Origin: Sphingomonas sp. PP-CC-1A-547
GTDB lineage: Bacteria; Pseudomonadota; Alphaproteobacteria; Sphingomonadales; Sphingomonadaceae
Length of the DNA stretch: 64,000 nt
NCBI RefSeq assembly: GCF_003610375.1
Contig: NZ_RAPZ01000011.1
Location: 806,001-870,000, forward strand
Direction of reading: 5' to 3'
Each line of letters begins with the position of its first letter. The stretch's first letter is position 1. This document shows, piece after piece, positions 1 through 8,523 of the stretch. Position numbers and translations under genes: made by a program. The notes beneath the pieces were generated by a model. That model ran no database searches. It was given only the letters and a program-made list of their open reading frames with translations, and had not been told where the DNA came from.

Positions 1-1593
1 GATGAAGTCGGTGAAGCTGTTCTTCTTGTTGAGCAGATGCCCGTCGTCATACCAGCCGCGCCCCATCTCCTGGCCGCCGCGGATATGCGCGATCGCATAG
101 ATCACGCCGCGATCGAGCAGGCCGATGCGACCGGGGTCGACGCCCGGATCGCTGGATATCCCGTAGCTGCCATAGGCGTATTGGAAGAGCGGCGCGGTGC
201 CGTCGCGCTTGGTGCCCTTGGCGTAGACGAGCGACACCGGGATCCGCGTACCGTCTCGTGCGGGCGCCCAGACGCGTTCGGTAACGTATTTCGCGGGATC
301 ATAGCCTGGCACCGGTGCGACCTTCAGCAAGCGGCGCTCGCCGGTCTTGGCGTTGACCTCGTAGGTCGTCGTCGGCGTGACTAGCGAGCCGTAGGTGTAG
401 CGGACCCACGCCGTCGCCGTTTCCTCGTTGACGTCGAGCGACATGCGATAGGCGGGCTCGTCGGCGGTCACCGCGGTCGACTTGCCGGCGTCGTTGAGGA
501 CGCGGATCATGCGGTTGCCGCCCTCGCGCTGGTCGATCGCGACGAACCCGTCGAACGGCTTGAAGCCTTCGATGAAGACGGTGTCGCTGGCTGGCGTCAG
601 GTCGCGCCATGCGGCTGTGCCCTTGGCCAGATCGGAGTCGACGACGGTGACGAGCTTGTAGTTCTTCGCGTCCTTGTTGGTGCGGATGATCCAGCGGTTG
701 CCGATATGATCCGCGCTGTAGCGAAACTCCCGCGCACGCGGTGCGACGATCGTGAAGTTACTCGGGGCCGCGGCCGGCGCGCAGCGTTGCTCGTCGCTGA
801 CCGTGCTGCTCACGCCGATGCAGACGAACTTGTCGTCGGCGGTGCGCGAGACGCCCATCGAATAGGTGTCGTCCTTCTCCTCGTACAGCAACCGGTCGCT
901 GGCGACGGGCGTGCCGAGGACATGCGCCTTCACGCGGTAGCCGCGTAGCGTGACGGGGTCTTTCTCGACGTAGAGAAGGGTCTTGTTATCGTCCGCCCAG
1001 ACGACGTTCGGCTCGATGTTCGAGAGCGTGTCGGCGATCGTCGCGCCGGTCGCGAGGTCCTTCACCTTGAGGACATACTGGCGACGGCCGACGGTATCCT
1101 CCGCCCAGGCGACGCGGCGGTTGTCGGGGCTCACCGCCCAGTCGCTCAGCGCGAAGAAGCTGTGGCCCTTCGCCATCGCCGGCTCGTCGAACAGCGTCTC
1201 GGCGGGCGCGGTGCGGCTTCCCTTGCGGCGCTCCAGGATCGGGTAATCGGCCCCGGTCTGGAACCGCGATCCGTAGTAATAGCCGTTCTTCGCATACGGG
1301 ACCGAGCTGTCGTCCTGCTTGATGTGCGAGACGGTCTCTTCGTACAGCTTGGCCTGGAGCGGCTTCAGCGCCGCGAGCTGGGCATCGGCATAGGCGTTCT
1401 CGGCGGCGAGATAGGCGAGCATCTCGGGGTTTTTCCGCGTGTCGTCGCGCAGCCAGTAGTAATCGTCCTCGCGCGCGCCGTTGGGCGAGGTCACTTGGAA
1501 CGGCTTCTTCGCGACGCGCGGCGGCTGGACCTGCGCCACCGCCGCCGTCGAGACCAGCGCGACGCCGGCCAGCATCATGTACCGCGCCGTCAC
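1..1593 (-). CDS. ptrB: Oligopeptidase B-like S9A serine peptidase, C-terminus cut by window edge
   Basis: Prolyl-oligopeptidase family enzyme (S9A, oligopeptidase B type), expected to cleave short peptides after basic residues. About 531 residues are visible: a hydrophobic leader (TARYMMLAGVALVSTAAVA) suggesting export, the DYYWLRDDTR segment typical of the N-terminus, the beta-propeller region, then the start of the hydrolase domain with AYGSYG near residue 473 and AHIRGGQEMGRGWYDDG near 502, both hallmarks of oligopeptidase B. The catalytic Ser, Asp and His lie beyond base 1. The chosen start is a GTG at 1593 whose GTGA overlaps the stop of the upstream peptidase gene, implying translational coupling; ATG at 1578 is the alternative. 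The family call is secure; the substrate is inferred. Confidence 0.9.
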   Translation of the reverse strand, partial: MTARYMMLAGVALVSTAAVAQVQPPRVAKKPFQVTSPNGAREDDYYWLRDDTRKNPEMLAYLAAENAYADAQLAALKPLQAKLYEETVSHIKQDDSSVPYAKNGYYYGSRFQTGADYPILERRKGSRTAPAETLFDEPAMAKGHSFFALSDWAVSPDNRRVAWAEDTVGRRQYVLKVKDLATGATIADTLSNIEPNVVWADDNKTLLYVEKDPVTLRGYRVKAHVLGTPVASDRLLYEEKDDTYSMGVSRTADDKFVCIGVSSTVSDEQRCAPAAAPSNFTIVAPRAREFRYSADHIGNRWIIRTNKDAKNYKLVTVVDSDLAKGTAAWRDLTPASDTVFIEGFKPFDGFVAIDQREGGNRMIRVLNDAGKSTAVTADEPAYRMSLDVNEETATAWVRYTYGSLVTPTTTYEVNAKTGERRLLKVAPVPGYDPAKYVTERVWAPARDGTRIPVSLVYAKGTKRDGTAPLFQYAYGSYGISSDPGVDPGRIGLLDRGVIYAIAHIRGGQEMGRGWYDDGHLLNKKNSFTDFI

Positions 1594-3665
1594 TGTGCTG
1601 CTCCCTGTGCCGGCGTCGTTGCGCCTGCCGGCTTCCGGTATCGATCGAACCAGGCGATGATCGCCGACGCCTTCGCTGCGGATTGCGACGGGCGAGCGGC
1701 AAGGCCACCGTGGCTCGCGCCCGGCACCTTCACGAGCGCGGTCGGCACGCCGCGGATCTGGAGCGCCGCGTAATATTGCTCGGACTCGCTGACCGGCGTC
1801 CGGTAATCGTCGCCGCCGACCACTACCAGGGTCGGCGTCTTGACGTTGCCGACCAGGCTCAGCGGCGAGCGGTTCCAATAGCTCATCGGATCCTCCCACG
1901 GCAGCTTGGTGAACCAGTAGCGCGAGGTGAACAGCGTGTTGTCCATCGTCAGCGCCTCGCTGATCCAGTTGATCACCGGCTTCTGCGTCGCGGCGGCCTT
2001 GAACCGGTCGGTCTTGCCGACGATCCACGCGGTCAGCAGCCCGCCACCAGAACCGCCGGTCACGAACAGGTTGTCGGGATCGGCGGTCCCGTCCTTGATC
2101 GCCGCGTCGACCGAGGCGATCAGGTCGTCGTAATCGGCGGCGGGATAGGTCTTGTCGATCAGGTTGGCGAACTCGGCGCCGTAGGAGGTCGAGCCGCGCG
2201 GGTTGGTCCAGAGCACGGCATAGCCGGCCGCAGCGTAGAGCTGCATGTCGGTTGCGAAGCCGGGGCCGTAGGCGGCGTTAGGCCCTCCGTGGATTTCGAG
2301 GATCAGCGGCACGCGCTGGCCCGCGACACGGCCCGGCGGGGTCGCGAGCCATGCGTCGATCGGGCGACCGTCGGGCGCGGTCACCGCGATCTTCCGGACC
2401 TGCGCGAGCGCCTTCGATCCGGTCAGCACTGCGTTGAGCGTCGTCAGGCGGCGCGGCTTCCCGCCGGCCAGCACCCAGACGTCGGCGGGGGCGCTCGCAT
2501 CGCCGCCGGTATAGGCGATCGTGCCGCCCTTCGAGACCGAGAACTCGCCGCCGGTATAGGGCCGGTCAAGCCCGCCGCCCGCGACGTTGTCGATCAGTGG
2601 CGTGATGCGGCCATCGACCTCGACGCGTGCGACGCGGCGCTGGCCGTGGTCGTCGTAGCTCGCATACAGGCTGCGGCCGTCGGCGGACCACACCGCGTCC
2701 TCGATCGCGCGGTCGAGCGTTGCGGTCAGCGAGCGCGGCGAGGCGGCGTCGCGGTCGCCGATATAGAGCTGCGTGTTCTCGTAGCTGCGGCGCTTGTCGT
2801 CGAAGCCGAGCCACGCGATCTTCGAGCCGTCGGGCGACACGCGCGGCTGCGCATCGGGGCCGTCGCGCGTGGTCAGCGTCCGCATCGTACCGCTGGCCGC
2901 ATCGACCGCGATCACGTCGGAGTTCATCACCTGGTGGTCGGCGGCGGGGCCACGGATCGCCGCGAAGACGATGCTGCGGCCATCGGGCGTCCATGACAGC
3001 GGGCCGCCGTCGTCGAACTTGCCGTATGTAAGCTGCCGAGCCGCGCCGCCGTCCGCGCCGACCACGAAGAGGTGGTCGTAGCCTGGCTTTACATAGCCCG
3101 GTCCGTCGTTGCGGTAGTTGACGCGGTCGATGATCGTCAGCGGCTCGGCCCATTTCGCGCCCTCGGGCTTGGGCGGCTGCGTACCGAGCTTGGTCCCCTC
3201 GCCCGCTACCGTCGCGATATACGCGAGCTTCGTCCCGTCGGGCGACCACGCGAGCGCCTGCGGATCGCCCGGGAAGCTTGTCACGCGCGCGCTCTGGGCA
3301 GCACCGATCCAGCGGACAAACAACTGCGATCCCTCGCCGTCGCGCGCGGCATAGGCGATGCGCATACCATCGGGCGACCAGCGCGGGCTGCTGCCGTCGG
3401 TGGCGAACGGCGTCTGGCGACCGCTCGCGACGTCGATCAGCCAGAGCGAGGATTGCATCTTGTCGGTCATCACGTCGCCGGTGCGGCGGACGTAGACGAT
3501 CGTCTTGCCGTCCGGACTGATCTGCGGGTCCGCCGCGATCGTCAGGCCGAACAGGTCGCTCCCGGTGAAGCTGCGCGTCGGGCCATCGGGCGCCGGCGCG
3601 GGGGGCTGTTGCTGGGCAAAGGCCGGCGTCGCCGCGAGCAGGAGGAGAGCAAGGGTCAAGCGCAA
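1590..3665 (-). CDS. Secreted S9 family peptidase (acylaminoacyl-peptidase / DPP-like)
   Basis: Serine peptidase of the prolyl oligopeptidase clan, 691 residues. It begins with a clear signal peptide (MRLTLALLLLAATPAFA), so it should act in the periplasm. WD40-like propeller repeats (SPDGKTIVYVRR, RWSPDGMRIAYAARDG and similar) fill roughly residues 40-400. The C-terminal hydrolase domain has the oxyanion motif HGGPNAAYGPGF, the nucleophile in GGSGGG (Ser539), Asp in GGDDYRTP (Asp620) and His in GASHGG (His652), so the triad is complete. The start is TTG at 3665: AAGGAG lies seven bases upstream and no better start is close. It overlaps the downstream oligopeptidase gene by four bases, so the two form one operon, probably for peptide scavenging. 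Confidence 0.92.
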   Translation of the reverse strand: MRLTLALLLLAATPAFAQQQPPAPAPDGPTRSFTGSDLFGLTIAADPQISPDGKTIVYVRRTGDVMTDKMQSSLWLIDVASGRQTPFATDGSSPRWSPDGMRIAYAARDGEGSQLFVRWIGAAQSARVTSFPGDPQALAWSPDGTKLAYIATVAGEGTKLGTQPPKPEGAKWAEPLTIIDRVNYRNDGPGYVKPGYDHLFVVGADGGAARQLTYGKFDDGGPLSWTPDGRSIVFAAIRGPAADHQVMNSDVIAVDAASGTMRTLTTRDGPDAQPRVSPDGSKIAWLGFDDKRRSYENTQLYIGDRDAASPRSLTATLDRAIEDAVWSADGRSLYASYDDHGQRRVARVEVDGRITPLIDNVAGGGLDRPYTGGEFSVSKGGTIAYTGGDASAPADVWVLAGGKPRRLTTLNAVLTGSKALAQVRKIAVTAPDGRPIDAWLATPPGRVAGQRVPLILEIHGGPNAAYGPGFATDMQLYAAAGYAVLWTNPRGSTSYGAEFANLIDKTYPAADYDDLIASVDAAIKDGTADPDNLFVTGGSGGGLLTAWIVGKTDRFKAAATQKPVINWISEALTMDNTLFTSRYWFTKLPWEDPMSYWNRSPLSLVGNVKTPTLVVVGGDDYRTPVSESEQYYAALQIRGVPTALVKVPGASHGGLAARPSQSAAKASAIIAWFDRYRKPAGATTPAQGAAQ

Positions 3666-3707
3666 CGAACGGCTCCTTCGAATGAACCGCGCGAGGATGA
3701 CACACTA

Positions 3708-5078
3708 TTACGGGGTGGCAAGCGGTACGAACGTCACCGGCAAACCATCCCTCGGGCGCGGGATCGGGAAGACCTGCCACGCGTCGCCGCTGCCCGACGC
3801 CGCCTCGATCCGGTAGCGCGTCAGCAGATGCGCGATCAGCAGCCGCATCTGCATCGTCGCGAAGTGCAGCCCGATGCACATATGCGCACCGCCGCCGAAC
3901 GGCACCCAAGCGAACCGATGGCGGCCCTTCGACGCCTCGGGCGTGAAGCGGAGCGGGTCGAACTTGTCGGGATCGGGCCAGTGCTCGGCCATCCGGTGCG
4001 TATAGGTAATGCCCGTGCTGACGTTCGTGCCTGCCGGAATATCATACCCGCCGAAGCTGAAATCCTTGAGCGCGCGCCGTGGGATCGACGGGACGGGCGG
4101 CATCATCCGCAGCGATTCCTTGAATGCGTATTCGGTGAGAATCAGGCGATCGAGTTGCTCGGTCAGCGGGACATCCGGGTCGAGCGCCGCAACCTCTTCG
4201 CGTAGCCGCTCCTGCCAATCCGGGTTGCGCGCGAGCAGCATGACCAGGCTGGTCGCGGACGAGGTGATCGTGTCGTGCGCCGCCATCATCAGGAAGTTCA
4301 TGTGGTCGGCGATCGCCAGCGCGGTCAGCGGCGCACCGTCGTCATCGGTCGCGCGGCAGAATTGCGAGAAGAAATCCTGGCCGTTTCCGGTCCGGCGCGC
4401 GGGAATCTCGCGCTCGAAGAAGTCGACCAGATACGCGCGCGCCTTCACGCCCTTGCGCATCTGCGTGCCGGGCCAGGGCTTGCGGATCGGCGAGACGCTC
4501 GCCTGCACCTCGTCGACGAACGCCTGGTTGATCCGGTCCGCCTCCGCGCCGAGCGGCACGCCGAGGAAGCTGGTCGCGGCGAGATCGAGCGTGAGCTTCT
4601 TCACCACGTCGTAGAAGCGCAAGGTCTGTCCGGCCCAGCCGCCGATCGCGGCCTCGATCCCAGCATCGAGTTCGGTCGCATAATGCCGCATCGGTTCCGG
4701 CTTGAACGCAACCGACAACGCCTTGCGATCGGCGCGGTGCTTGTCGAAATCCATCAGCATCAGGCCGCGCGGGAACAGCATGTTGAGCAGCGGGCCCCAG
4801 CCCTGCTCGGACGAGAATATCTTGTCGCGATCGAACAGAACCAGTTCGTTCGCGTCGGGTCCGAGCAGGTTCACGCCGGTGCCGCCGAGTGCGCGATTGC
4901 GATAGATCGGGCCGTATCGTGCGGCCATACCCTCGCTAAACGCGATCGGATCGGCCAGCAATTTGAAGGTGTTGCCGACAAACGGCAGGCCATTGCTGCC
5001 CGGAATATGATCGAGCGCGCCCTTGGGCTGGCGCGGGAGCCAGTGCGGACTCGCGTTCTGCAACATGGCGTGGCTCAT
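3708..5078 (-). CDS. Cytochrome P450
   Basis: Heme-thiolate monooxygenase, 456 residues, soluble bacterial type with no membrane anchor. Visible landmarks are the I-helix oxygen-activation motif AAHDT, the K-helix ExxR in KESLRMMPP, and the heme loop FGGGAHMCIG with the cysteine ligand at residue 401. The ATG at 5078 (MSHAMLQN) was chosen because GAGG lies about eight bases upstream; longer readings start inside the divergent promoter region. No ferredoxin or reductase gene is nearby, so electrons must come from elsewhere. It is divergent from an SDR gene and heads a catabolic cluster, which suggests it hydroxylates the starting hydrophobic substrate. I cannot assign a CYP family. Confidence 0.93.
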   Translation of the reverse strand: MSHAMLQNASPHWLPRQPKGALDHIPGSNGLPFVGNTFKLLADPIAFSEGMAARYGPIYRNRALGGTGVNLLGPDANELVLFDRDKIFSSEQGWGPLLNMLFPRGLMLMDFDKHRADRKALSVAFKPEPMRHYATELDAGIEAAIGGWAGQTLRFYDVVKKLTLDLAATSFLGVPLGAEADRINQAFVDEVQASVSPIRKPWPGTQMRKGVKARAYLVDFFEREIPARRTGNGQDFFSQFCRATDDDGAPLTALAIADHMNFLMMAAHDTITSSATSLVMLLARNPDWQERLREEVAALDPDVPLTEQLDRLILTEYAFKESLRMMPPVPSIPRRALKDFSFGGYDIPAGTNVSTGITYTHRMAEHWPDPDKFDPLRFTPEASKGRHRFAWVPFGGGAHMCIGLHFATMQMRLLIAHLLTRYRIEAASGSGDAWQVFPIPRPRDGLPVTFVPLATP

Positions 5079-5127
5079 CGTCGGATCCTCAGCGACATGC
5101 CGGCTTGGCAAGCCTCGAATACCGGCA

Positions 5128-5139
5128 TAACTATTGTTC
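5128..5139. promoter_or_regulatory. Possible TetR-type operator in the P450/SDR divergent promoter
   Basis: TAACTATTGTTC lies between the divergent P450 and SDR starts. It resembles the palindrome TAACGAATGTTA at the start of the tetR gene at 8439: TAAC, four bases, GTT. It may link the P450 and SDR to that regulator. The match is short and imperfect. Confidence 0.3.
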
Positions 5140-5182
5140 TGCAACCGGGGCGCGGACCTCGGGGCTTTGACAGGAGAGATGC

Positions 5183-5962
5183 ATGGACCTCGCAAACACT
5201 ACTGCCGTCGTGACCGGAGGCGCGTCGGGCCTGGGCGCCGCCACGGCGCGTGCACTGGCCGCCAAGGGGGTGAAGGTGGCGATCTTCGACCTCCAGGCGG
5301 ACAAGGGCGAAGCGCTCGCGGACGAGATCGGCGGGGTGTTCTGCAAGGTCGATGTCACGTCTGACGACAGTGTCGATGCGGGGTTCGCGGCGGCGCGCGC
5401 GGCGCATGGCCAGGAACGGATCCTGGTCAATTGTGCAGGCACCGGCAACGCGGCGAAGACGGCGGGGCGGTCGAAGCAGGATGGCTCGATCAAGCATTTT
5501 CCGCTCGATGCGTTTGATCGGATCATCCAGATCAACCTCGTCGGCACGTTCCGTTGTCTCGCGAAGTCGGCGGCGGGGATGCTGACGCTGGAGCCGGGTG
5601 AAGACGGCGAGCGTGGGGCGATCGTCAACACCGCGAGTGCTGCGGCGGAGGACGGCCAGATGGGGCAAGCCGCGTACTCAGCGTCGAAGGCGGGCGTGGT
5701 CGGGATGACGCTGCCGATCGCGCGCGACCTGATGAGCGAGGGGATCCGGGTGAATACGATCCTGCCGGGGATCTTCGACACGCCGTTGCTGGCCGCCGCG
5801 CCGCAGCAGGTTCGCGATGCGCTGGCGGCTTCTGTGCCGTTTCCGAAGAGGCTGGGGCGGCCGGAGGAGTTTGCAGCGCTGGCGCTGACGATGATCGAAT
5901 GTGGGTATTTCAATGGGGAAGACGTGCGGCTGGATGGCGCTATCCGGATGGCGCCACGGTAA
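5183..5962 (+). CDS. SDR dehydrogenase, type II 3-hydroxyacyl-CoA dehydrogenase-like
   Basis: Short-chain dehydrogenase of 259 residues. It has the Rossmann motif TGGASGLG (residues 10-17), NCAG, a catalytic Ser in NTASAAAEDGQ and the YSASK Tyr/Lys pair. The long insertion before the catalytic region and the ending GYFNGEDVRLDGAIRMAPR resemble the HSD17B10 / 3-hydroxy-2-methylacyl-CoA dehydrogenase group, so oxidation of a 3-hydroxyacyl-CoA with NAD is the likely reaction. AGGAGAG precedes the ATG. It is divergent from the P450 gene and would supply the hydroxyacyl-CoA step that the nearby ligase, acyl-CoA dehydrogenases and thiolase otherwise lack. The substrate is inferred from context. Confidence 0.88.
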   Translation: MDLANTTAVVTGGASGLGAATARALAAKGVKVAIFDLQADKGEALADEIGGVFCKVDVTSDDSVDAGFAAARAAHGQERILVNCAGTGNAAKTAGRSKQDGSIKHFPLDAFDRIIQINLVGTFRCLAKSAAGMLTLEPGEDGERGAIVNTASAAAEDGQMGQAAYSASKAGVVGMTLPIARDLMSEGIRVNTILPGIFDTPLLAAAPQQVRDALAASVPFPKRLGRPEEFAALALTMIECGYFNGEDVRLDGAIRMAPR

Positions 5963-6036
5963 GATCGTCCTCACCGTTCCCACGGAGAAGGCGGCAAGGG
6001 GCCAAGTCGTTCCGTCCAGGTGAACGCGACCTGCTA

Positions 6037-6160
6037 ATCCTCCCCCGCCAGGGGGAGGTGGCTGGCGCTTGCCAGACGGAGGGGGACGAAAGCGAAACGC
6101 CGGCTCCGTGTCCTCCCCCTCCGTCACCTGCGGTGCCACCTCCCCCTGGCGGGGGAGGAT
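6037..6160. repeat. 124-bp interspersed palindromic element, copy 1
   Basis: Ends are perfect 26-base inverted repeats (6037-6062 and 6135-6160), each itself a small hairpin built on CTCCCCC/GGGGGAG. A second, inner pair (GACGGAGGGGGA and its complement) lies inside, so the element can fold into a long nested structure. A near-identical 124-base copy lies at 61217-61340. It sits between convergent genes, the SDR and the GMC dehydrogenase, and may end transcription of both. It has no coding capacity. Confidence 0.9.
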
Positions 6161-6177
6161 GCAAATACCGATCGCGC

Positions 6178-7797
6178 TCAGGCAGCCCGCGCCAGTTGCC
6201 GGCCCTTGATCATGTCCGCCGCCTTTTCCGCGATCATGATCGTCGGCGCGTTGGTGTTCGATCCGATCAGCGTCGGCATGACCGAGGCGTCTACCACCCG
6301 GAGCCCCTGCAACCCGCGCACAGCCAAGGTCGCATCGACCACCGCCATCGTGTCGTCGGCCGCGCCCATCTTGCACGTCCCGACCGGATGGTAGATCGTC
6401 TCCGCCGTCCGCCGCACCCAGGCGTCTATCTCGTCGTCGGTCCGCACGTCCTCGCCCGGCGACAATTCCCCCGCCCGGTACGGATCGAGCGCCGCTTGGC
6501 GTGCCACGTCGCGCCCGATCCCGACGCACGCGCGCATTACTCGCCGATCTTCTGCGGTCGCGAGATAGTTCGCGACGATCGTCGGATCCGCGAACGGATC
6601 GGCCGAGCGCAGCCCGATCCGCCCCCGGCTTTCGGGGCGCAACTGGCATAGATGCAGCGTGAAGCCGTCCTCGGTCGCCTTCACCTTGCCGTGATCCTGC
6701 ATGATCGCGAGCACCGCATGGATCTGCACGTCGGGCCGCGACAGCCCCTCGCGCGACGACACGAACGCGCCTGCCTCAAGGAACTGCTGCCGCCCCGCGC
6801 CCTTGCCGCGCAACAGGTAATTCAGCCCGACGCCGATCATCCCGACGCCCTTGGTCATCGCGTACCCGGTCCGCAGCCCGCGCGATTTCCAGTTCATCAC
6901 GACGTCGAGATGATCCTGCAAATTTTCTCCGACACCGGGCAGCGCATGCACCACGCCGACCCCCGCCGCGGTCAGCCGATCCGGATCGCCGATCCCCGAC
7001 AGCTGGAGGATATGCGGCGACTGCACCGCCCCCGCGCACAGCAGGACCTCGCGCGTGGCGGTCACGCTCTCTGCGCGCGCGCCCTTGTCGAGCACGTAAT
7101 CGACGCCGGTCGCACGCCCCTTGTCGATCCGGATCCGCGTCGTCCGTGCGCCCGTGACGCAGGTCAGGTTGCGCCGCGACAGTACCGGCCGCAGATACGC
7201 CGCTGCCGTGCTCCAGCGCTTCCCGTCCGCGACCGTCAGGTCGTAGCGCCCGAAGCCCTCCTGGCTCGCGCCGTTGAAATCCTCGGTTACCGGATAGCCA
7301 GCCTGCCGCCCCGCCTCGACCAGCGCGTCGTAGAACGGGCTGTCGGACTCGCCGCCCGAGATCGTCAGCGGCCCGCCGCCGCCATGCAAGGGGCACTCAC
7401 CGCGATGATGGCCTTCGAGCCGCTTGAAATACGGCAGCACGTCGTCGAACGACCAGCCCGGCAGTCCCATCTGGCGCCACTCGTCATAGTCCTGCGGATG
7501 GCCCCGCGTGTAGATCATGCCGTTGATCGACGAACTCCCGCCAAGCCCCTTGCCGCGCGGCCACCACAGGCGACGGTTGTCGAGATGCGGCTCGGGTTCG
7601 GTCGAAAAGCCCCAGTTGCTCGCATTCTTGCTCTTGATGAGCTCGCCGACGCCTGCGGGCATTCGCACCAGTACGCCGTCGTTGCGGCCGCCCGCCTCGA
7701 GCAAGAGCACCGACACGTCGGGGTCCTCGGTCAATCGCGCGGCGAGCACACAGCCGGCCGAGCCCGCGCCGATAATCACGTAGTCATACGTCTGCAT
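6178..7797 (-). CDS. GMC family alcohol dehydrogenase (choline dehydrogenase-like)
   Basis: FAD-dependent GMC oxidoreductase, 539 residues. The ADP-binding motif GAGSAGC starts at residue 10 and the second GMC signature GAVQSPHILQLSGIG is present. The catalytic His is in YHPVGTCKMG (His470) and the partner Asn in SNTNAPTIMIAEK. The family oxidises primary alcohols to aldehydes and passes electrons to the respiratory chain; AlkJ and polyethylene-glycol dehydrogenase are members, as is BetA. No betaine genes are nearby, so an alcohol from the P450-led pathway is the more likely substrate. AGAGG precedes the ATG. It lies just downstream of tetR on the same strand, with a 57-base gap. Confidence 0.92.
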   Translation of the reverse strand: MQTYDYVIIGAGSAGCVLAARLTEDPDVSVLLLEAGGRNDGVLVRMPAGVGELIKSKNASNWGFSTEPEPHLDNRRLWWPRGKGLGGSSSINGMIYTRGHPQDYDEWRQMGLPGWSFDDVLPYFKRLEGHHRGECPLHGGGGPLTISGGESDSPFYDALVEAGRQAGYPVTEDFNGASQEGFGRYDLTVADGKRWSTAAAYLRPVLSRRNLTCVTGARTTRIRIDKGRATGVDYVLDKGARAESVTATREVLLCAGAVQSPHILQLSGIGDPDRLTAAGVGVVHALPGVGENLQDHLDVVMNWKSRGLRTGYAMTKGVGMIGVGLNYLLRGKGAGRQQFLEAGAFVSSREGLSRPDVQIHAVLAIMQDHGKVKATEDGFTLHLCQLRPESRGRIGLRSADPFADPTIVANYLATAEDRRVMRACVGIGRDVARQAALDPYRAGELSPGEDVRTDDEIDAWVRRTAETIYHPVGTCKMGAADDTMAVVDATLAVRGLQGLRVVDASVMPTLIGSNTNAPTIMIAEKAADMIKGRQLARAA

Positions 7798-7854
7798 GCC
7801 CGCATCCTCTTGTTCGCGCTCCGCTTTTTTACGGAGTCGCGTCAGTCCACTACG

Positions 7855-8439
7855 CTAGCGCTCGCACAGCAGTGTCAGCAATCCCTCGCGAACGACGCTG
7901 CGCTCAATCCCTTCGGCGGCATGGACCTGGCTGAGGCCGATCGCCAACAGCGCATAGCTGCGAATCCCCGCCTCTGCAGGCGCGAACCCATGCGCCACGA
8001 GTTGCTCGACGAGGAACGCCATCACCGTGTCGTCATGCTCGCGGATCGCCGCGGCCACCCGCGCGTCGCTTTTCGCCCAGGCCCGCATCGCCAAGGCCAA
8101 CTGCGCCATGTCGTGGTCGCGAACATGATCCGCGAATGCGCGAATCCGCTCGACCGGTGGAAGCCCCGACGCGGACAGCGTGACGATCAACGGATCGATA
8201 TGCGCCTCGACGAAATACCCCGCGAGCGCCGCATGATACCCATCGAAGTCTTTGAAATGATGATAGAAGCTTCCCGTCGATGCACCAAGCGCCTGCGCCA
8301 GGCCGCGAAGCTTCAGCGCGCGGAGCCCGCCATTCTTCAGCAACTGCAAGCCGATTTCCAACCAGTCGCGCGGCGCCAGATCTGCGCGTGGTGCCGCCCC
8401 GTCTTCCAACAATACCCTGCTTGACAAGCCATTCCCCAT
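7855..8439 (-). CDS. TetR family transcriptional regulator
   Basis: DNA-binding repressor of 194 residues. The N-terminal helix-turn-helix is seen in LRGLAQALGASTGSFYHHFKDFDGY, quoted here only as its span near residues 46-70, with SFYHHFKD as the key core; the C-terminal ligand-binding domain is all helical. ATG at 8439 (MGNGLSS) fits the family's usual length, and longer readings run into the divergent thiolase promoter. The start codon abuts a palindrome (8439-8450) that is probably its own operator. It is divergent from the thiolase-ligase-dehydrogenase operon, so it probably controls that operon and itself, perhaps with an acyl-CoA ligand. That ligand is inference. Confidence 0.9.
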   Translation of the reverse strand: MGNGLSSRVLLEDGAAPRADLAPRDWLEIGLQLLKNGGLRALKLRGLAQALGASTGSFYHHFKDFDGYHAALAGYFVEAHIDPLIVTLSASGLPPVERIRAFADHVRDHDMAQLALAMRAWAKSDARVAAAIREHDDTVMAFLVEQLVAHGFAPAEAGIRSYALLAIGLSQVHAAEGIERSVVREGLLTLLCER

Positions 8440-8450
8440 AACGAATGTTA
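8439..8450. promoter_or_regulatory. Probable TetR operator (TAAC-GAAT-GTTA)
   Basis: Perfect four-base arms TAAC and GTTA around GAAT, directly at the tetR start codon and within the 84-base divergent promoter shared with the thiolase operon. Position and symmetry fit autoregulation. A related sequence lies at 5128-5139. Confidence 0.45.
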
Positions 8451-8523
8451 CGTCGTACCGAAGCCGGACGCAATCCGGCATCAGGCACCACGACCGAACC
8501 GGCGGGTGCAACAGGAGAGCGAT

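Noticed and set aside
6037..6160. CRISPR array or tRNA-like structure
   Set aside because: The repeats are inverted, not direct, with no regular spacers; the folds have no tRNA arms. The same holds for the other palindromes.
6178..7797. Choline dehydrogenase BetA
   Set aside because: No betB, betI or choline transporter gene is nearby, and the surroundings point to acyl-CoA catabolism; GMC similarity alone does not set the substrate.
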